A DNA stretch of 64,000 nucleotides from an uncultured Winogradskyella sp. (GTDB taxonomy: Bacteria > Bacteroidota > Bacteroidia > Flavobacteriales > Flavobacteriaceae). Location: NCBI GenBank assembly GCA_913055905.1, contig CAJXLB010000002.1:62001-126000 (forward strand), read 5' to 3'. Made by a program: the position numbers and the translations under genes. The notes below the pieces were generated by a model. The model was not told where the DNA came from. It worked only from the letters and a program-made list of their open reading frames with translations, and did no database searches. How positions within the stretch are numbered: position 1 is the stretch's first letter; every line of letters starts with the position of its first letter. This document shows, one piece after another, positions 57,656 through 64,000 of this stretch.

Positions 57656-58381
57656 ATGAACTATAAATTAAATTATTTTAGATGTAATGAACGCTCTGTT
57701 CTTATCAGTTGGCCACAGAAAATTGATGAAAATATTCTATATGACATCCTAAATTTTAAGGACAGAATTAAAAAGCAACTATTTAAATCTAAAGTTGAAG
57801 TAATTAATTCATATAACTCAATATTAGTGATATATGAAAATACTATAGAAAATTTCAATGATGTTAAAATTCAATTGAACACACTTTATGAAGCATCCAA
57901 GGGTGAATATTTTAGTTCTAAAATACTATGGGAAATTCCTGTCTGCTATGACGATGCTTTCGGATTTGACATTACTACTATTTGCAATGATAAAAGTATA
58001 TCACAAGAAGTGCTTATTAGACTTCATTCCGCTCCACAATACACCATTTTTTTCCTAGGGTTTTTACCTGGGTTTCCATACTTGGGAGGATTGGATTCCC
58101 GATTACACATGCCTCGAAAATCTAATCCTAAACAGGAAGTGCCAAAAGGTTCTGTTGCCATTGGTGGCCGTCAAACAGGGATATATACCCAGAACAGTCC
58201 TGGTGGTTGGCACGTTATCGGAAAAACTCCAATTAAGTTGTTTGACCCACATCAGTCGCCACCTTGTTTTATGGAGCCAGGCCACAAATTGCGTTTTGTG
58301 CCCATTTTAAAAGATGAATTTCTAAAAACAGAAGCCTTGGTTAAAGAGTCAAAATATTCACTAAAACCGAGATTGATTTAG
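57656..58381 (+). CDS. pxpB: 5-oxoprolinase subunit PxpB
   Basis: A 241-residue protein of the KipI/allophanate-hydrolase subunit 1 family: IPVCYDDAFGFDITTI, FFLGFLPGFPYLGGLDSRLH, RKSNPKQEVPKGSVAIGGRQ and the IYTQNSPGGWHVIGKTP motif are all present. It is a subunit of the 5-oxoprolinase complex, binding PxpC. Its ATG follows the pxpA stop by 4 nt and its stop abuts the pxpC ATG. Confidence 0.93.
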   Translation: MNYKLNYFRCNERSVLISWPQKIDENILYDILNFKDRIKKQLFKSKVEVINSYNSILVIYENTIENFNDVKIQLNTLYEASKGEYFSSKILWEIPVCYDDAFGFDITTICNDKSISQEVLIRLHSAPQYTIFFLGFLPGFPYLGGLDSRLHMPRKSNPKQEVPKGSVAIGGRQTGIYTQNSPGGWHVIGKTPIKLFDPHQSPPCFMEPGHKLRFVPILKDEFLKTEALVKESKYSLKPRLI

Positions 58382-59254
58382 ATGCTTAAAGTTCTTGAAT
58401 CTGGTTTTTGGACCTCCATACAAGATAGAGGACGATATGATTACAGAGGCTATGGCGTCCCTGTTTCTGGGTGGATGGATTCGTATTCTGCAGAGTTTGC
58501 CAATATCATCCTAGGAAATAAAGAAGGCACGGCTTTAATGGAGCTAACAATGACTGGGCCTTCGCTTCAATTTGATAGTCCAACTTCCATTGCCATTGTT
58601 GGAGCTGATATGCAACCTTCCATTCATGGAACACCAGTTTTGCACAATAAAGTAATTGACATAAAGGCAAACGATATTTTGAAATTTCACGCCGCCAAAA
58701 TAGGTGTTCGCTGTTATTTGGCCATAAAAGAAGGGTTTAAAAGTGAAACGGTTTTAGGCAGTCGGAGTTTTTATGAGGGAATTACCGAGCAAGCAAGAAT
58801 AAAGAAAGGGGATGTCATTCCTTATCAAACAGCTACCAAGAGCATGTCTCCGCCACTTGCCAAATTAAAATTTAAAGATGATTATTTTCACCAATCTCTA
58901 TTAGAGGTCTTTCCTGGACCGGATTATGACATGCTTAGCCAAGAACTAAAAAATGAGTTACGCAATACCGAGTTTAAGATTTCTGGATTAAATAATCGTA
59001 TGGCATACCAATTTGAAAATCTCATCTCTAACAGTTTGGACAATATGATTACAGGGCCTGTTATTCCTGGCACTGTACAATTAACGCCTTCAGGTAGGCT
59101 TATAGCACTTATGAAGGATTGCCAGACAACAGGAGGTTATCCCAGGGTTTTGCAGTTAACCCAAAAAGCGATGAATGCTTTAAGTCAAAAGGCCGCTGGC
59201 AAAAGCGTAAATTTTAGACTAAAAGGGTTTAATTGTAAGAATAATAATATTTAA
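58382..59254 (+). CDS. pxpC: 5-oxoprolinase subunit PxpC
   Basis: A 290-residue protein of the KipA/biotin-dependent carboxyltransferase-like family: VLESGFWTSIQDRGRYDYRG, VSGWMDSYSAEFANIILGNK, TGPSLQFDSPTSIAIVGAD, and LSGRLIALMKDCQTTGGYP-like C-terminal segment (PSGRLIALMKDCQTTGGYP). It completes the 5-oxoprolinase with PxpA and PxpB. It starts directly at the end of pxpB. Confidence 0.93.
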   Translation: MLKVLESGFWTSIQDRGRYDYRGYGVPVSGWMDSYSAEFANIILGNKEGTALMELTMTGPSLQFDSPTSIAIVGADMQPSIHGTPVLHNKVIDIKANDILKFHAAKIGVRCYLAIKEGFKSETVLGSRSFYEGITEQARIKKGDVIPYQTATKSMSPPLAKLKFKDDYFHQSLLEVFPGPDYDMLSQELKNELRNTEFKISGLNNRMAYQFENLISNSLDNMITGPVIPGTVQLTPSGRLIALMKDCQTTGGYPRVLQLTQKAMNALSQKAAGKSVNFRLKGFNCKNNNI

Positions 59255-59320
59255 AGTTTTTTATGTAGAGGAGATTGGCTACTTTAGATTTCCGTTAATC
59301 ACATAAAACTATCTCTACTC

Positions 59321-59839
59321 ATGAAAAATTTTCTTTATTTAATCTTAGGCATAATAATAGGTGCAGCCCTTGCTTACCTCTATAATACAAAGGATGAGAC
59401 TGATGCGACTGTGGAATTAAAACAAGTTAACCTTCCTCAGGGTATCATTACTCCGGCCGAAGCGATGCGATTGGACAAAGCTTACAACATTAAGCATAAC
59501 ATCATTAACGATTCACTCTTTAAAAAAGATCCTAACGGAGGAGACAATCGCTCGTCGTGGTATGCGTTGAAGGATATTGAGTCGTATTTACACTATGCCA
59601 AAAATCAAGCAAATGAACTTGGTTACCAGCTCGATGGGCTTCGTGTTTATCTTGGGTCTTACCCGAAAGAAGATAAACAATCCGGATTAACAACCATGTT
59701 TTTTATTCCAACAGGTGTTAAAAAGATTGATGAGGGAAGTATGTTTTCTCTTCGTCAGGGAAGTATTGATATTCCTGGTGGTGATGGCTTAAATAAAGGG
59801 TCAAACGGTAATCCACCAAGCGAAAATTATCCGCAGTAG
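59321..59839 (+). CDS. Hypothetical single-pass or secreted protein
   Basis: A 172-residue protein with an N-terminal membrane segment (FLYLILGIIIGAALAYLYN). The soluble part (LPQGIITPAEAMRLDKAYNI, YHYAKNQANEL-like helix, YLGSYPKEDKQSGLTTMFFI) ends in a Gly/Asn-rich tail (GGDGLNKGSNGNPPSEN). I do not recognise a family. It lies 30 nt upstream of the seven-helix gene and may belong to the same transcript. Confidence 0.6.
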   Translation: MKNFLYLILGIIIGAALAYLYNTKDETDATVELKQVNLPQGIITPAEAMRLDKAYNIKHNIINDSLFKKDPNGGDNRSSWYALKDIESYLHYAKNQANELGYQLDGLRVYLGSYPKEDKQSGLTTMFFIPTGVKKIDEGSMFSLRQGSIDIPGGDGLNKGSNGNPPSENYPQ

Positions 59840-59869
59840 GATTTTTCACAGAAATAAAAATAATTCATT

Positions 59870-60580
59870 TTGTGGTTTAATATTCATCATTATTTTGAGC
59901 TAGCCGCTGCATTGGCAGGATCATACTATTGGCTTAAAACTAAGGATGAGCGTATTAGACCATTTATTTGGTATTTGTGGCTTACCATTTCTGTAGAAAC
60001 CATTGGTTTATACCCAAAAATAATGCAGTATAATTTTGATTCGTCTTGGTTTATTTGGTTGAAGAATTCTCCAATTTGCAGAAATACATGGCTGTACAAT
60101 ATTTATGGGTTTGTAGGATTGATTTTACTGGGATGGTTCTATCGCAATCATTTAAATAATCGATTAAGTAAAAAGGTAATAGTCTTTACGGTTATTCTCT
60201 GTTCGGTATTTGCCTTAATGTATTACACTATTAGTGGTAGATTCTTTGAGATGTATCTGCCTTACGAAGATGCTTTCAGAACCTTCGCAATTTTAATTTT
60301 TGTTTTGCTCTATTTTAGGGAATTATTAAACAGTGAAAAATTTTTGGAATTTTACAAGTCGCACATGTTCTATATCAGTGTTGCGCTAATGCTTTGGAAC
60401 ATCTGTGTTACGCCATTATTCATCTTCGATGGTTACTACAAGGCCATAAATATGGAATTTGTTGAATTTAGAAGGCTGTTTTTGGCCATTGCTAACGTAC
60501 TTTTATACTCATGTTACGTATTTTCATTTTTATTCTCTCTTTATCACAAGAAACAATTGGTGCTGAAGAAATCGCACTAA
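59870..60580 (+). CDS. Seven-helix membrane protein, overlapping a histidine kinase
   Basis: A 236-residue integral membrane protein with about seven hydrophobic segments (ELAAALAGSYYWL, FIWYLWLTISVETIGLY, FVGLILLGWFY, VIVFTVILCSVFALMYY, FAILIFVLLYF, MFYISVALMLWNICVTPLF, LAIANVLLYSCYVFSFLF). No enzymatic motif. It begins at TTG 59870 (no usable ATG). Its last 70 nt overlap the sensor kinase gene in another frame, so it may be the sensing partner of that kinase. This is inference. Confidence 0.65.
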   Translation: MWFNIHHYFELAAALAGSYYWLKTKDERIRPFIWYLWLTISVETIGLYPKIMQYNFDSSWFIWLKNSPICRNTWLYNIYGFVGLILLGWFYRNHLNNRLSKKVIVFTVILCSVFALMYYTISGRFFEMYLPYEDAFRTFAILIFVLLYFRELLNSEKFLEFYKSHMFYISVALMLWNICVTPLFIFDGYYKAINMEFVEFRRLFLAIANVLLYSCYVFSFLFSLYHKKQLVLKKSH

Positions 60581-61326
60581 TTACCTACGTGGTATTTTTT
60601 GTTTTGTTCTTTTCGGTTGTATTTGTGATATTCTTTTTAACCTTTCAACGTCGAAAAAACCAGTTGTTAATAGACAAGATTAATCAACAAAAAGCATTTG
60701 ATGAAGAATTAATTAAAACGCAACAAGAGATACAGGAAGAGACCTTAAAGCATATCGGTAGGGAACTCCATGATAATGTTGGTCAGATGCTATCTTATGC
60801 TAATATGCAATTGAATAGTGTTGTAAAAAACGCTGGCGAATCTGTTAAACCTAAGGCTAAAGAGGTGTCTTTCGCTTTAAAGGAAAGCTTAGAGGAGGTA
60901 AGGTCGCTGTCAAAGTCATTAAATTCTGATGTTATTTTTTACCAAGGTTTTGAAGCAACCCTAACTAATGAAGTAAAGCGATTGAACAAGCTGGCCGAGT
61001 TCAATGTGGATTTAAAGGTTGAAGGCGAAGGTCGTATGTTTGAAAATAAAAATGATGAAATTATTCTTTTTAGAATATTACAAGAGTTCTTTTCCAATAC
61101 CTTGAAATATGCCGAAGCAGATAGCCTTCAAATTTCAATTAAATATCATACAGATGGCATTTCCATAAGAGCAAAGGACAATGGTCAAGGATTCGATATC
61201 GCTTCAGCAACAAAAAGCTCAGGCCTTATTAACATGGAAAAGCGAGCTCAAATGATTAATGCTGCCTATGAGCTTAAGTCAAGCCTAAATCAGGGAACCG
61301 AATTAATTTTAGACTATTCCTATTAA
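60511..61326 (+). CDS. HisKA_3-type sensor histidine kinase
   Basis: A 271-residue kinase with one membrane helix (ALITYVVFFVLFFSVVFVIF) and no extracytoplasmic domain. The DHp domain is of the HisKA_3 (NarX-like) type: HIGRELHDNVGQMLSYANM with phospho-accepting His87. The ATPase domain shows an N box (LQEFFSNTLKYAEADS) and a G box (DNGQGFDIASATKSSGL). No response regulator gene is adjacent. It overlaps the preceding membrane-protein gene by 70 nt and the convergent RluA gene by 4 nt. Confidence 0.88.
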   Translation: MLRIFIFILSLSQETIGAEEIALITYVVFFVLFFSVVFVIFFLTFQRRKNQLLIDKINQQKAFDEELIKTQQEIQEETLKHIGRELHDNVGQMLSYANMQLNSVVKNAGESVKPKAKEVSFALKESLEEVRSLSKSLNSDVIFYQGFEATLTNEVKRLNKLAEFNVDLKVEGEGRMFENKNDEIILFRILQEFFSNTLKYAEADSLQISIKYHTDGISIRAKDNGQGFDIASATKSSGLINMEKRAQMINAAYELKSSLNQGTELILDYSY

Positions 61327-62027
61327 TCGTCGGTGGCATCTTGCCAAATGGGTTCGTCTGGTACAGGCGCAATTACCGTGATAGTTTTTTCCTTAACAGG
61401 ATGAATGAATTCTAATTTTCTGGCATGTAGCGAAATGCTTCCGTTTTTGTTGCTGCGTGGAAATCCATATTTTAAATCTCCTTTAATAGGACTGCCAATT
61501 GCAGCGAGCTGACACCTTATCTGATGATGCCTTCCCGTTTCCAGTTCAATTTGTAGGAGGTAATAATTGTCTAACCGTTTCTTGATGTCGTAATGCAAAA
61601 TGGCTTTTTTGCTATGTTTTGTTTCTTTCGGAAAGGCAGTGGATTTATTGTTTTTTGGGTTTTTTCTTAACCAATGCGTAAGTGTGCCTTCTGTATTTGG
61701 TGGTGGGTTTTTAACAATTGCCCAATATATTTTTGTTGTTTTTTTATCTGCAAATAACTTGTTGAGTCGAGGCAGGGCTTTACTTGTCTTGGCGAACAAA
61801 ACTACTCCTGAGGTTGGCCTATCTAGTCGATGTACAACGCCCAAATACACATTGCCAGGTTTGTTGTACTTAGACTTGAGGTAAGATTTTACAATATCAC
61901 TCAATGGCATATCACCAGTTCTATCGCCTTGAACTATATCGCCAGCTCGTTTATTCACGACTATAATGTGATTGTCTTCGTATAGAACGTTTAGGTTGTT
62001 GGGTGTAGAAACTATTTTCTGAGACAA
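61323..62027 (-). CDS. RluA-family pseudouridine synthase
   Basis: A 234-residue catalytic-domain-only RluA enzyme: LYEDNHIIVVNKRAGDIVQG, VHRLDRPTSGVVLFAKT with the catalytic Asp, and ELETGRHHQIRCQLAAIG. There is no S4 domain. It should make pseudouridine in rRNA or tRNA, and differs from the long form at 17533. Its start is TTG at 62027, as no ATG precedes the domain. Its stop codon overlaps the convergent kinase gene. Confidence 0.9.
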   Translation of the reverse strand: MSQKIVSTPNNLNVLYEDNHIIVVNKRAGDIVQGDRTGDMPLSDIVKSYLKSKYNKPGNVYLGVVHRLDRPTSGVVLFAKTSKALPRLNKLFADKKTTKIYWAIVKNPPPNTEGTLTHWLRKNPKNNKSTAFPKETKHSKKAILHYDIKKRLDNYYLLQIELETGRHHQIRCQLAAIGSPIKGDLKYGFPRSNKNGSISLHARKLEFIHPVKEKTITVIAPVPDEPIWQDATDD

Positions 62028-62062
62028 ATGCTTGTAGCTATTAATTAAAAGTGACGCTTTTG

Positions 62063-62881
62063 TTAGTATTGCTCATTTTCATTAGGGAAATCCAGAGATT
62101 TCACATCACTGACATACTGAGAAATAGCATTGGTCATATCTTCGTAAAGATTCATATAACGTCTTAAAAACCTTGGGTTAAATTCGTGAGTCATACCAAT
62201 CATATCGTGTAAAACGAGCACTTGGCCATCAACACCATCACCGGCACCGATACCTATTACAGGAATGGTGAGACTTTCTGCAACTTCTTGAGCCAGTTTG
62301 GCAGGGATTTTTTCAAGAACAATAGCAAAACAGCCTGCTTTTTCTAACATTAAAGCATCACTTTTTAGGCGTTTCGCTTCCTCTTCCTCTTTTGCTCTTA
62401 CCGTATAAGTACCAAATTTATAGATAGATTGAGGTGTTAAACCTAAATGACCCATAACAGGAATACCTGCATTAAGAATTCGCTTTATGGAATCTTTGAT
62501 TTCTTTACCACCTTCTAATTTTACGGCATGGCCACCACTTTCTTTCATAATTCTAATGGCAGAACGCAAAGCTTCTTTTGGGTCACTCTGATAGGTTCCA
62601 AACGGTAGGTCTACTACGACCAAAGCCCTACTTATGGCGCGTACCACAGATGATGCATGATATATCATCTGATCAAGAGTTATGGGTAAGGTTGTTTCAT
62701 GACCGGCCATCACGTTACTTGCAGAATCACCAACCAAAATAACATCAATTCCCGCACCGTCAACAATCTTAGCCATGGTATAGTCATATGCCGTTAGCAT
62801 AGATATTTTTTCGCCTTTGGCTTTCATATCTACAAGGGTTTTTACCGTGATTCTTTTGTATCCTTTTTTTGCTGTCGACAT
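62063..62881 (-). CDS. panB: 3-methyl-2-oxobutanoate hydroxymethyltransferase
   Basis: PanB converts 2-oxoisovalerate to ketopantoate, the first step of pantothenate synthesis. The 272-residue barrel enzyme shows [64 protein letters not shown] and [23 protein letters not shown] 62881 matches the family start; the frame extends further to 62944 without homology. The gene is followed on the same strand by the RluA gene after 35 nt, possibly one transcript. No other pantothenate genes are in the window. Confidence 0.94.
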   Translation of the reverse strand: MSTAKKGYKRITVKTLVDMKAKGEKISMLTAYDYTMAKIVDGAGIDVILVGDSASNVMAGHETTLPITLDQMIYHASSVVRAISRALVVVDLPFGTYQSDPKEALRSAIRIMKESGGHAVKLEGGKEIKDSIKRILNAGIPVMGHLGLTPQSIYKFGTYTVRAKEEEEAKRLKSDALMLEKAGCFAIVLEKIPAKLAQEVAESLTIPVIGIGAGDGVDGQVLVLHDMIGMTHEFNPRFLRRYMNLYEDMTNAISQYVSDVKSLDFPNENEQY

Positions 62882-62981
62882 ATCGTTTATATTAGTGATT
62901 GTAAAAATAATGAGATTTGTTAAACTTTTGATTATAGGTTTCAAAAATCAATGGTTGAAACTTATTAAAACACGTAGTAAG

Positions 62982-63443
62982 ATGAAAAATATTTTGGTTA
63001 TTCTATTCAGTTCTCTTTGTTTAACGGCCTCATCGCAAACAGTATCCTCTGAAGACGTAAAGCAGACTATTCTCGATTTTTTTAAAGCCTTTCATCAGCA
63101 AGATACCACATCGCTGAGGTCAATGGTGAAGGAAGGTATTGTAATGCAAACGATAGTAAAGGATGAAGAAGGGAAAGCTGCTTTAAATACCACGGAGTTC
63201 GGTAACTTTTTGAAATCTATAGCGAGCATACCTGAGCAAAACACATTTGAAGAGAAATTGTTGGATTTTACCATTCAGGTAGATGGTGACATGGCCAATG
63301 CCTGGACGCCCTATGAGTTTTGGTACAACGGAACATTCAGTCACTGCGGCGTAAACTCTTTTCAATTGATGAAGCAAGGCGAAGGATGGAAAATCATATA
63401 TTTAATTGACACAAGACGAAGGTCCAATTGTAACAAGCCATAA
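62982..63443 (+). CDS. Secreted NTF2-like/lumazine-binding protein
   Basis: A 153-residue protein with a signal peptide (MKNILVILFSSLCLTASSQ) and an NTF2-type fold (DVKQTILDFFKAFHQQDTTS, LLDFTIQVDGDMANAWTPYE, SFQLMKQGEGWKIIYLIDTR). This is the same class as the N-terminal half of the phosphatase fusion at 2918-3802, here without the phosphatase. The 55-residue upstream extension (from 62817) overlaps panB and lacks a signal, so ATG 62982 is used. Function unknown. Confidence 0.78.
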   Translation: MKNILVILFSSLCLTASSQTVSSEDVKQTILDFFKAFHQQDTTSLRSMVKEGIVMQTIVKDEEGKAALNTTEFGNFLKSIASIPEQNTFEEKLLDFTIQVDGDMANAWTPYEFWYNGTFSHCGVNSFQLMKQGEGWKIIYLIDTRRRSNCNKP

Positions 63444-63469
63444 AAAAAGCCCTTATTTCAGGGCTTTTT
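63444..63469 (+). terminator. Terminator after the NTF2-like gene
   Basis: AAAAAGCCCT (63444-63453) pairs with AGGGCTTTTT (63460-63469), loop 6 nt; bidirectional and shared with the convergent gene ending at 63490. Confidence 0.85.
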
Positions 63470-63489
63470 AAACTTAAATAACTTATTTA

Positions 63490-64000
63490 TTATTCTTCAA
63501 TCCATATAAGATTTTCAAGTGTCATCAAGGTGTCTAAGCTAGAAACATCTACACCGTTAATGGCATCTGCAGGTACTATCACGAATCTAAAGACTTGGTC
63601 TTGCGTAAAATCGGGTCCTAAGGTGGACAAATCAAAATTGCCGTCAATCAATAATTGTACATCTGCAAAAGTGTGGTTGAATACGTACTGAATTATATCC
63701 GTATCATTAAGAAAAAAGTTTTGCGGTAGTGCAGACCAAGCTTCAGTCGGAATGCCATCAATTTCTACAATCGCTTCTAAGCGATACACTAAAACGACAT
63801 CGCTGTCTAAAATGTCAAACGGTAAATTCACAATTGCTTCTTGCAACCCAGAATCATTAAAATATTGAAAATCCACGATTCTTTCAAAGGAGAGCGCAGC
63901 ATATTCATCGGCATCAAGGCCATCTTGGCCATTGAAACCTGGAGGGCCAGGAGGGCCTTGTGGGCCTTCGCAAGAAGAGAGCATAACAGTAATCAGCAGT
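63490..64000 (-). CDS. Collagen-like-repeat lipoprotein, 5' end outside window
   Basis: The frame continues to base 64000, with LLITVMLSSC forming the end of a lipoprotein signal (lipobox Cys), so the start lies outside the window. After the cysteine is a short Gly-Pro-Pro tract (EGPQGPPGPPGFNGQDGLDA), then a beta-rich domain (FNDSGLQEAIVNLPFDILDS-like; SFERIVDFQYFNDSG). Such short collagen-like stretches beyond lipoboxes are frequent in flavobacterial surface lipoproteins. Function unknown. Confidence 0.75.
   Translation of the reverse strand, partial: LLITVMLSSCEGPQGPPGPPGFNGQDGLDADEYAALSFERIVDFQYFNDSGLQEAIVNLPFDILDSDVVLVYRLEAIVEIDGIPTEAWSALPQNFFLNDTDIIQYVFNHTFADVQLLIDGNFDLSTLGPDFTQDQVFRFVIVPADAINGVDVSSLDTLMTLENLIWIEE

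Noticed and set aside
62817-62981. 55-residue N-terminal extension of the last NTF2-like frame
   Set aside because: Runs over the panB start on the other strand; the signal peptide begins at ATG 62982.

Overview
The window is a stretch of chromosome from a low-GC member of the Bacteroidota, almost certainly family Flavobacteriaceae. Four things point there: promoters of the TTG-N19-TAnnTTTG type (best at the SRP RNA gene, 25968-25997); genes without Shine-Dalgarno leaders; Bacteroidota-typical proteins (DUF5686, DUF6503, DUF4468, an AhpC-type peroxiredoxin/thioredoxin pair, a YtxJ bacilliredoxin, long RluA); and many lipoproteins with short signal peptides. At least seven genes appear to start at TTG. 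I found no phage, insertion sequence, CRISPR array, rRNA or tRNA.

Layout. 1-3.8 kb: the 5' part of a DUF5686 outer-membrane protein, smpB, a DUF6503 lipoprotein and a secreted NTF2-like/histidine-phosphatase fusion. 4.0-8.9 kb: a compact five-gene minus-strand cluster (SDR, SMP-30 lactonase, two-domain GT2 glycosyltransferase, ATP-grasp ligase, KduD-like SDR). It looks like a small sugar or glycan modification module and is the best candidate for an undescribed pathway. 9.2-10.6 kb: deoC-deoD deoxynucleoside salvage. 10.9-15 kb: TraB/GumN protein, clpB, ytxJ. 15-25.9 kb: aldo/keto reductase, small secreted proteins, an N-terminally extended RluA synthase, fahA, glyA, a beta-helix lipoprotein, a thioesterase and a glutamine cyclotransferase. 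26 kb: the SRP RNA gene.

26-33.5 kb: an SDR, a small lipoprotein, an FSA/transaldolase, a lipoprotein with a cysteine-less thioredoxin fold, an ABC-F ATPase with one canonical and one degenerate ATP site, and an SPFH lipoprotein. 33.8-37.9 kb: an oxidative-stress block of katG plus an ankyrin partner, facing a peroxiredoxin-thioredoxin-small protein operon. 38-45 kb: NhaC antiporter, YdjM-like hydrolase, a Cys/Met-type PLP enzyme divergent from an Lrp regulator, a PAS-LuxR regulator and lpdA. 46.5 kb: a strongly folded three-way-junction RNA candidate with its own terminator. 46.9-54.6 kb: pabB, a possible sigma-like protein, tilS-ade (overlapping at TTGA), a YheT-type hydrolase and yifB. 55.7-59.3 kb: an operon of an unusual NRAMP homologue, lacking the canonical metal-binding motifs, with 5-oxoprolinase genes pxpABC. 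59.3-64 kb: a probable seven-helix membrane protein overlapping a HisKA_3 kinase gene, an RluA synthase, panB, and small secreted proteins, the last running off the window.

Most genes are housekeeping or typical flavobacterial cell-envelope genes. Many starts were moved to internal ATG codons because the upstream extension is not part of the family; the reason is given in each entry. Promoter calls rest on matches to the Bacteroidota -7 element and are predictions.
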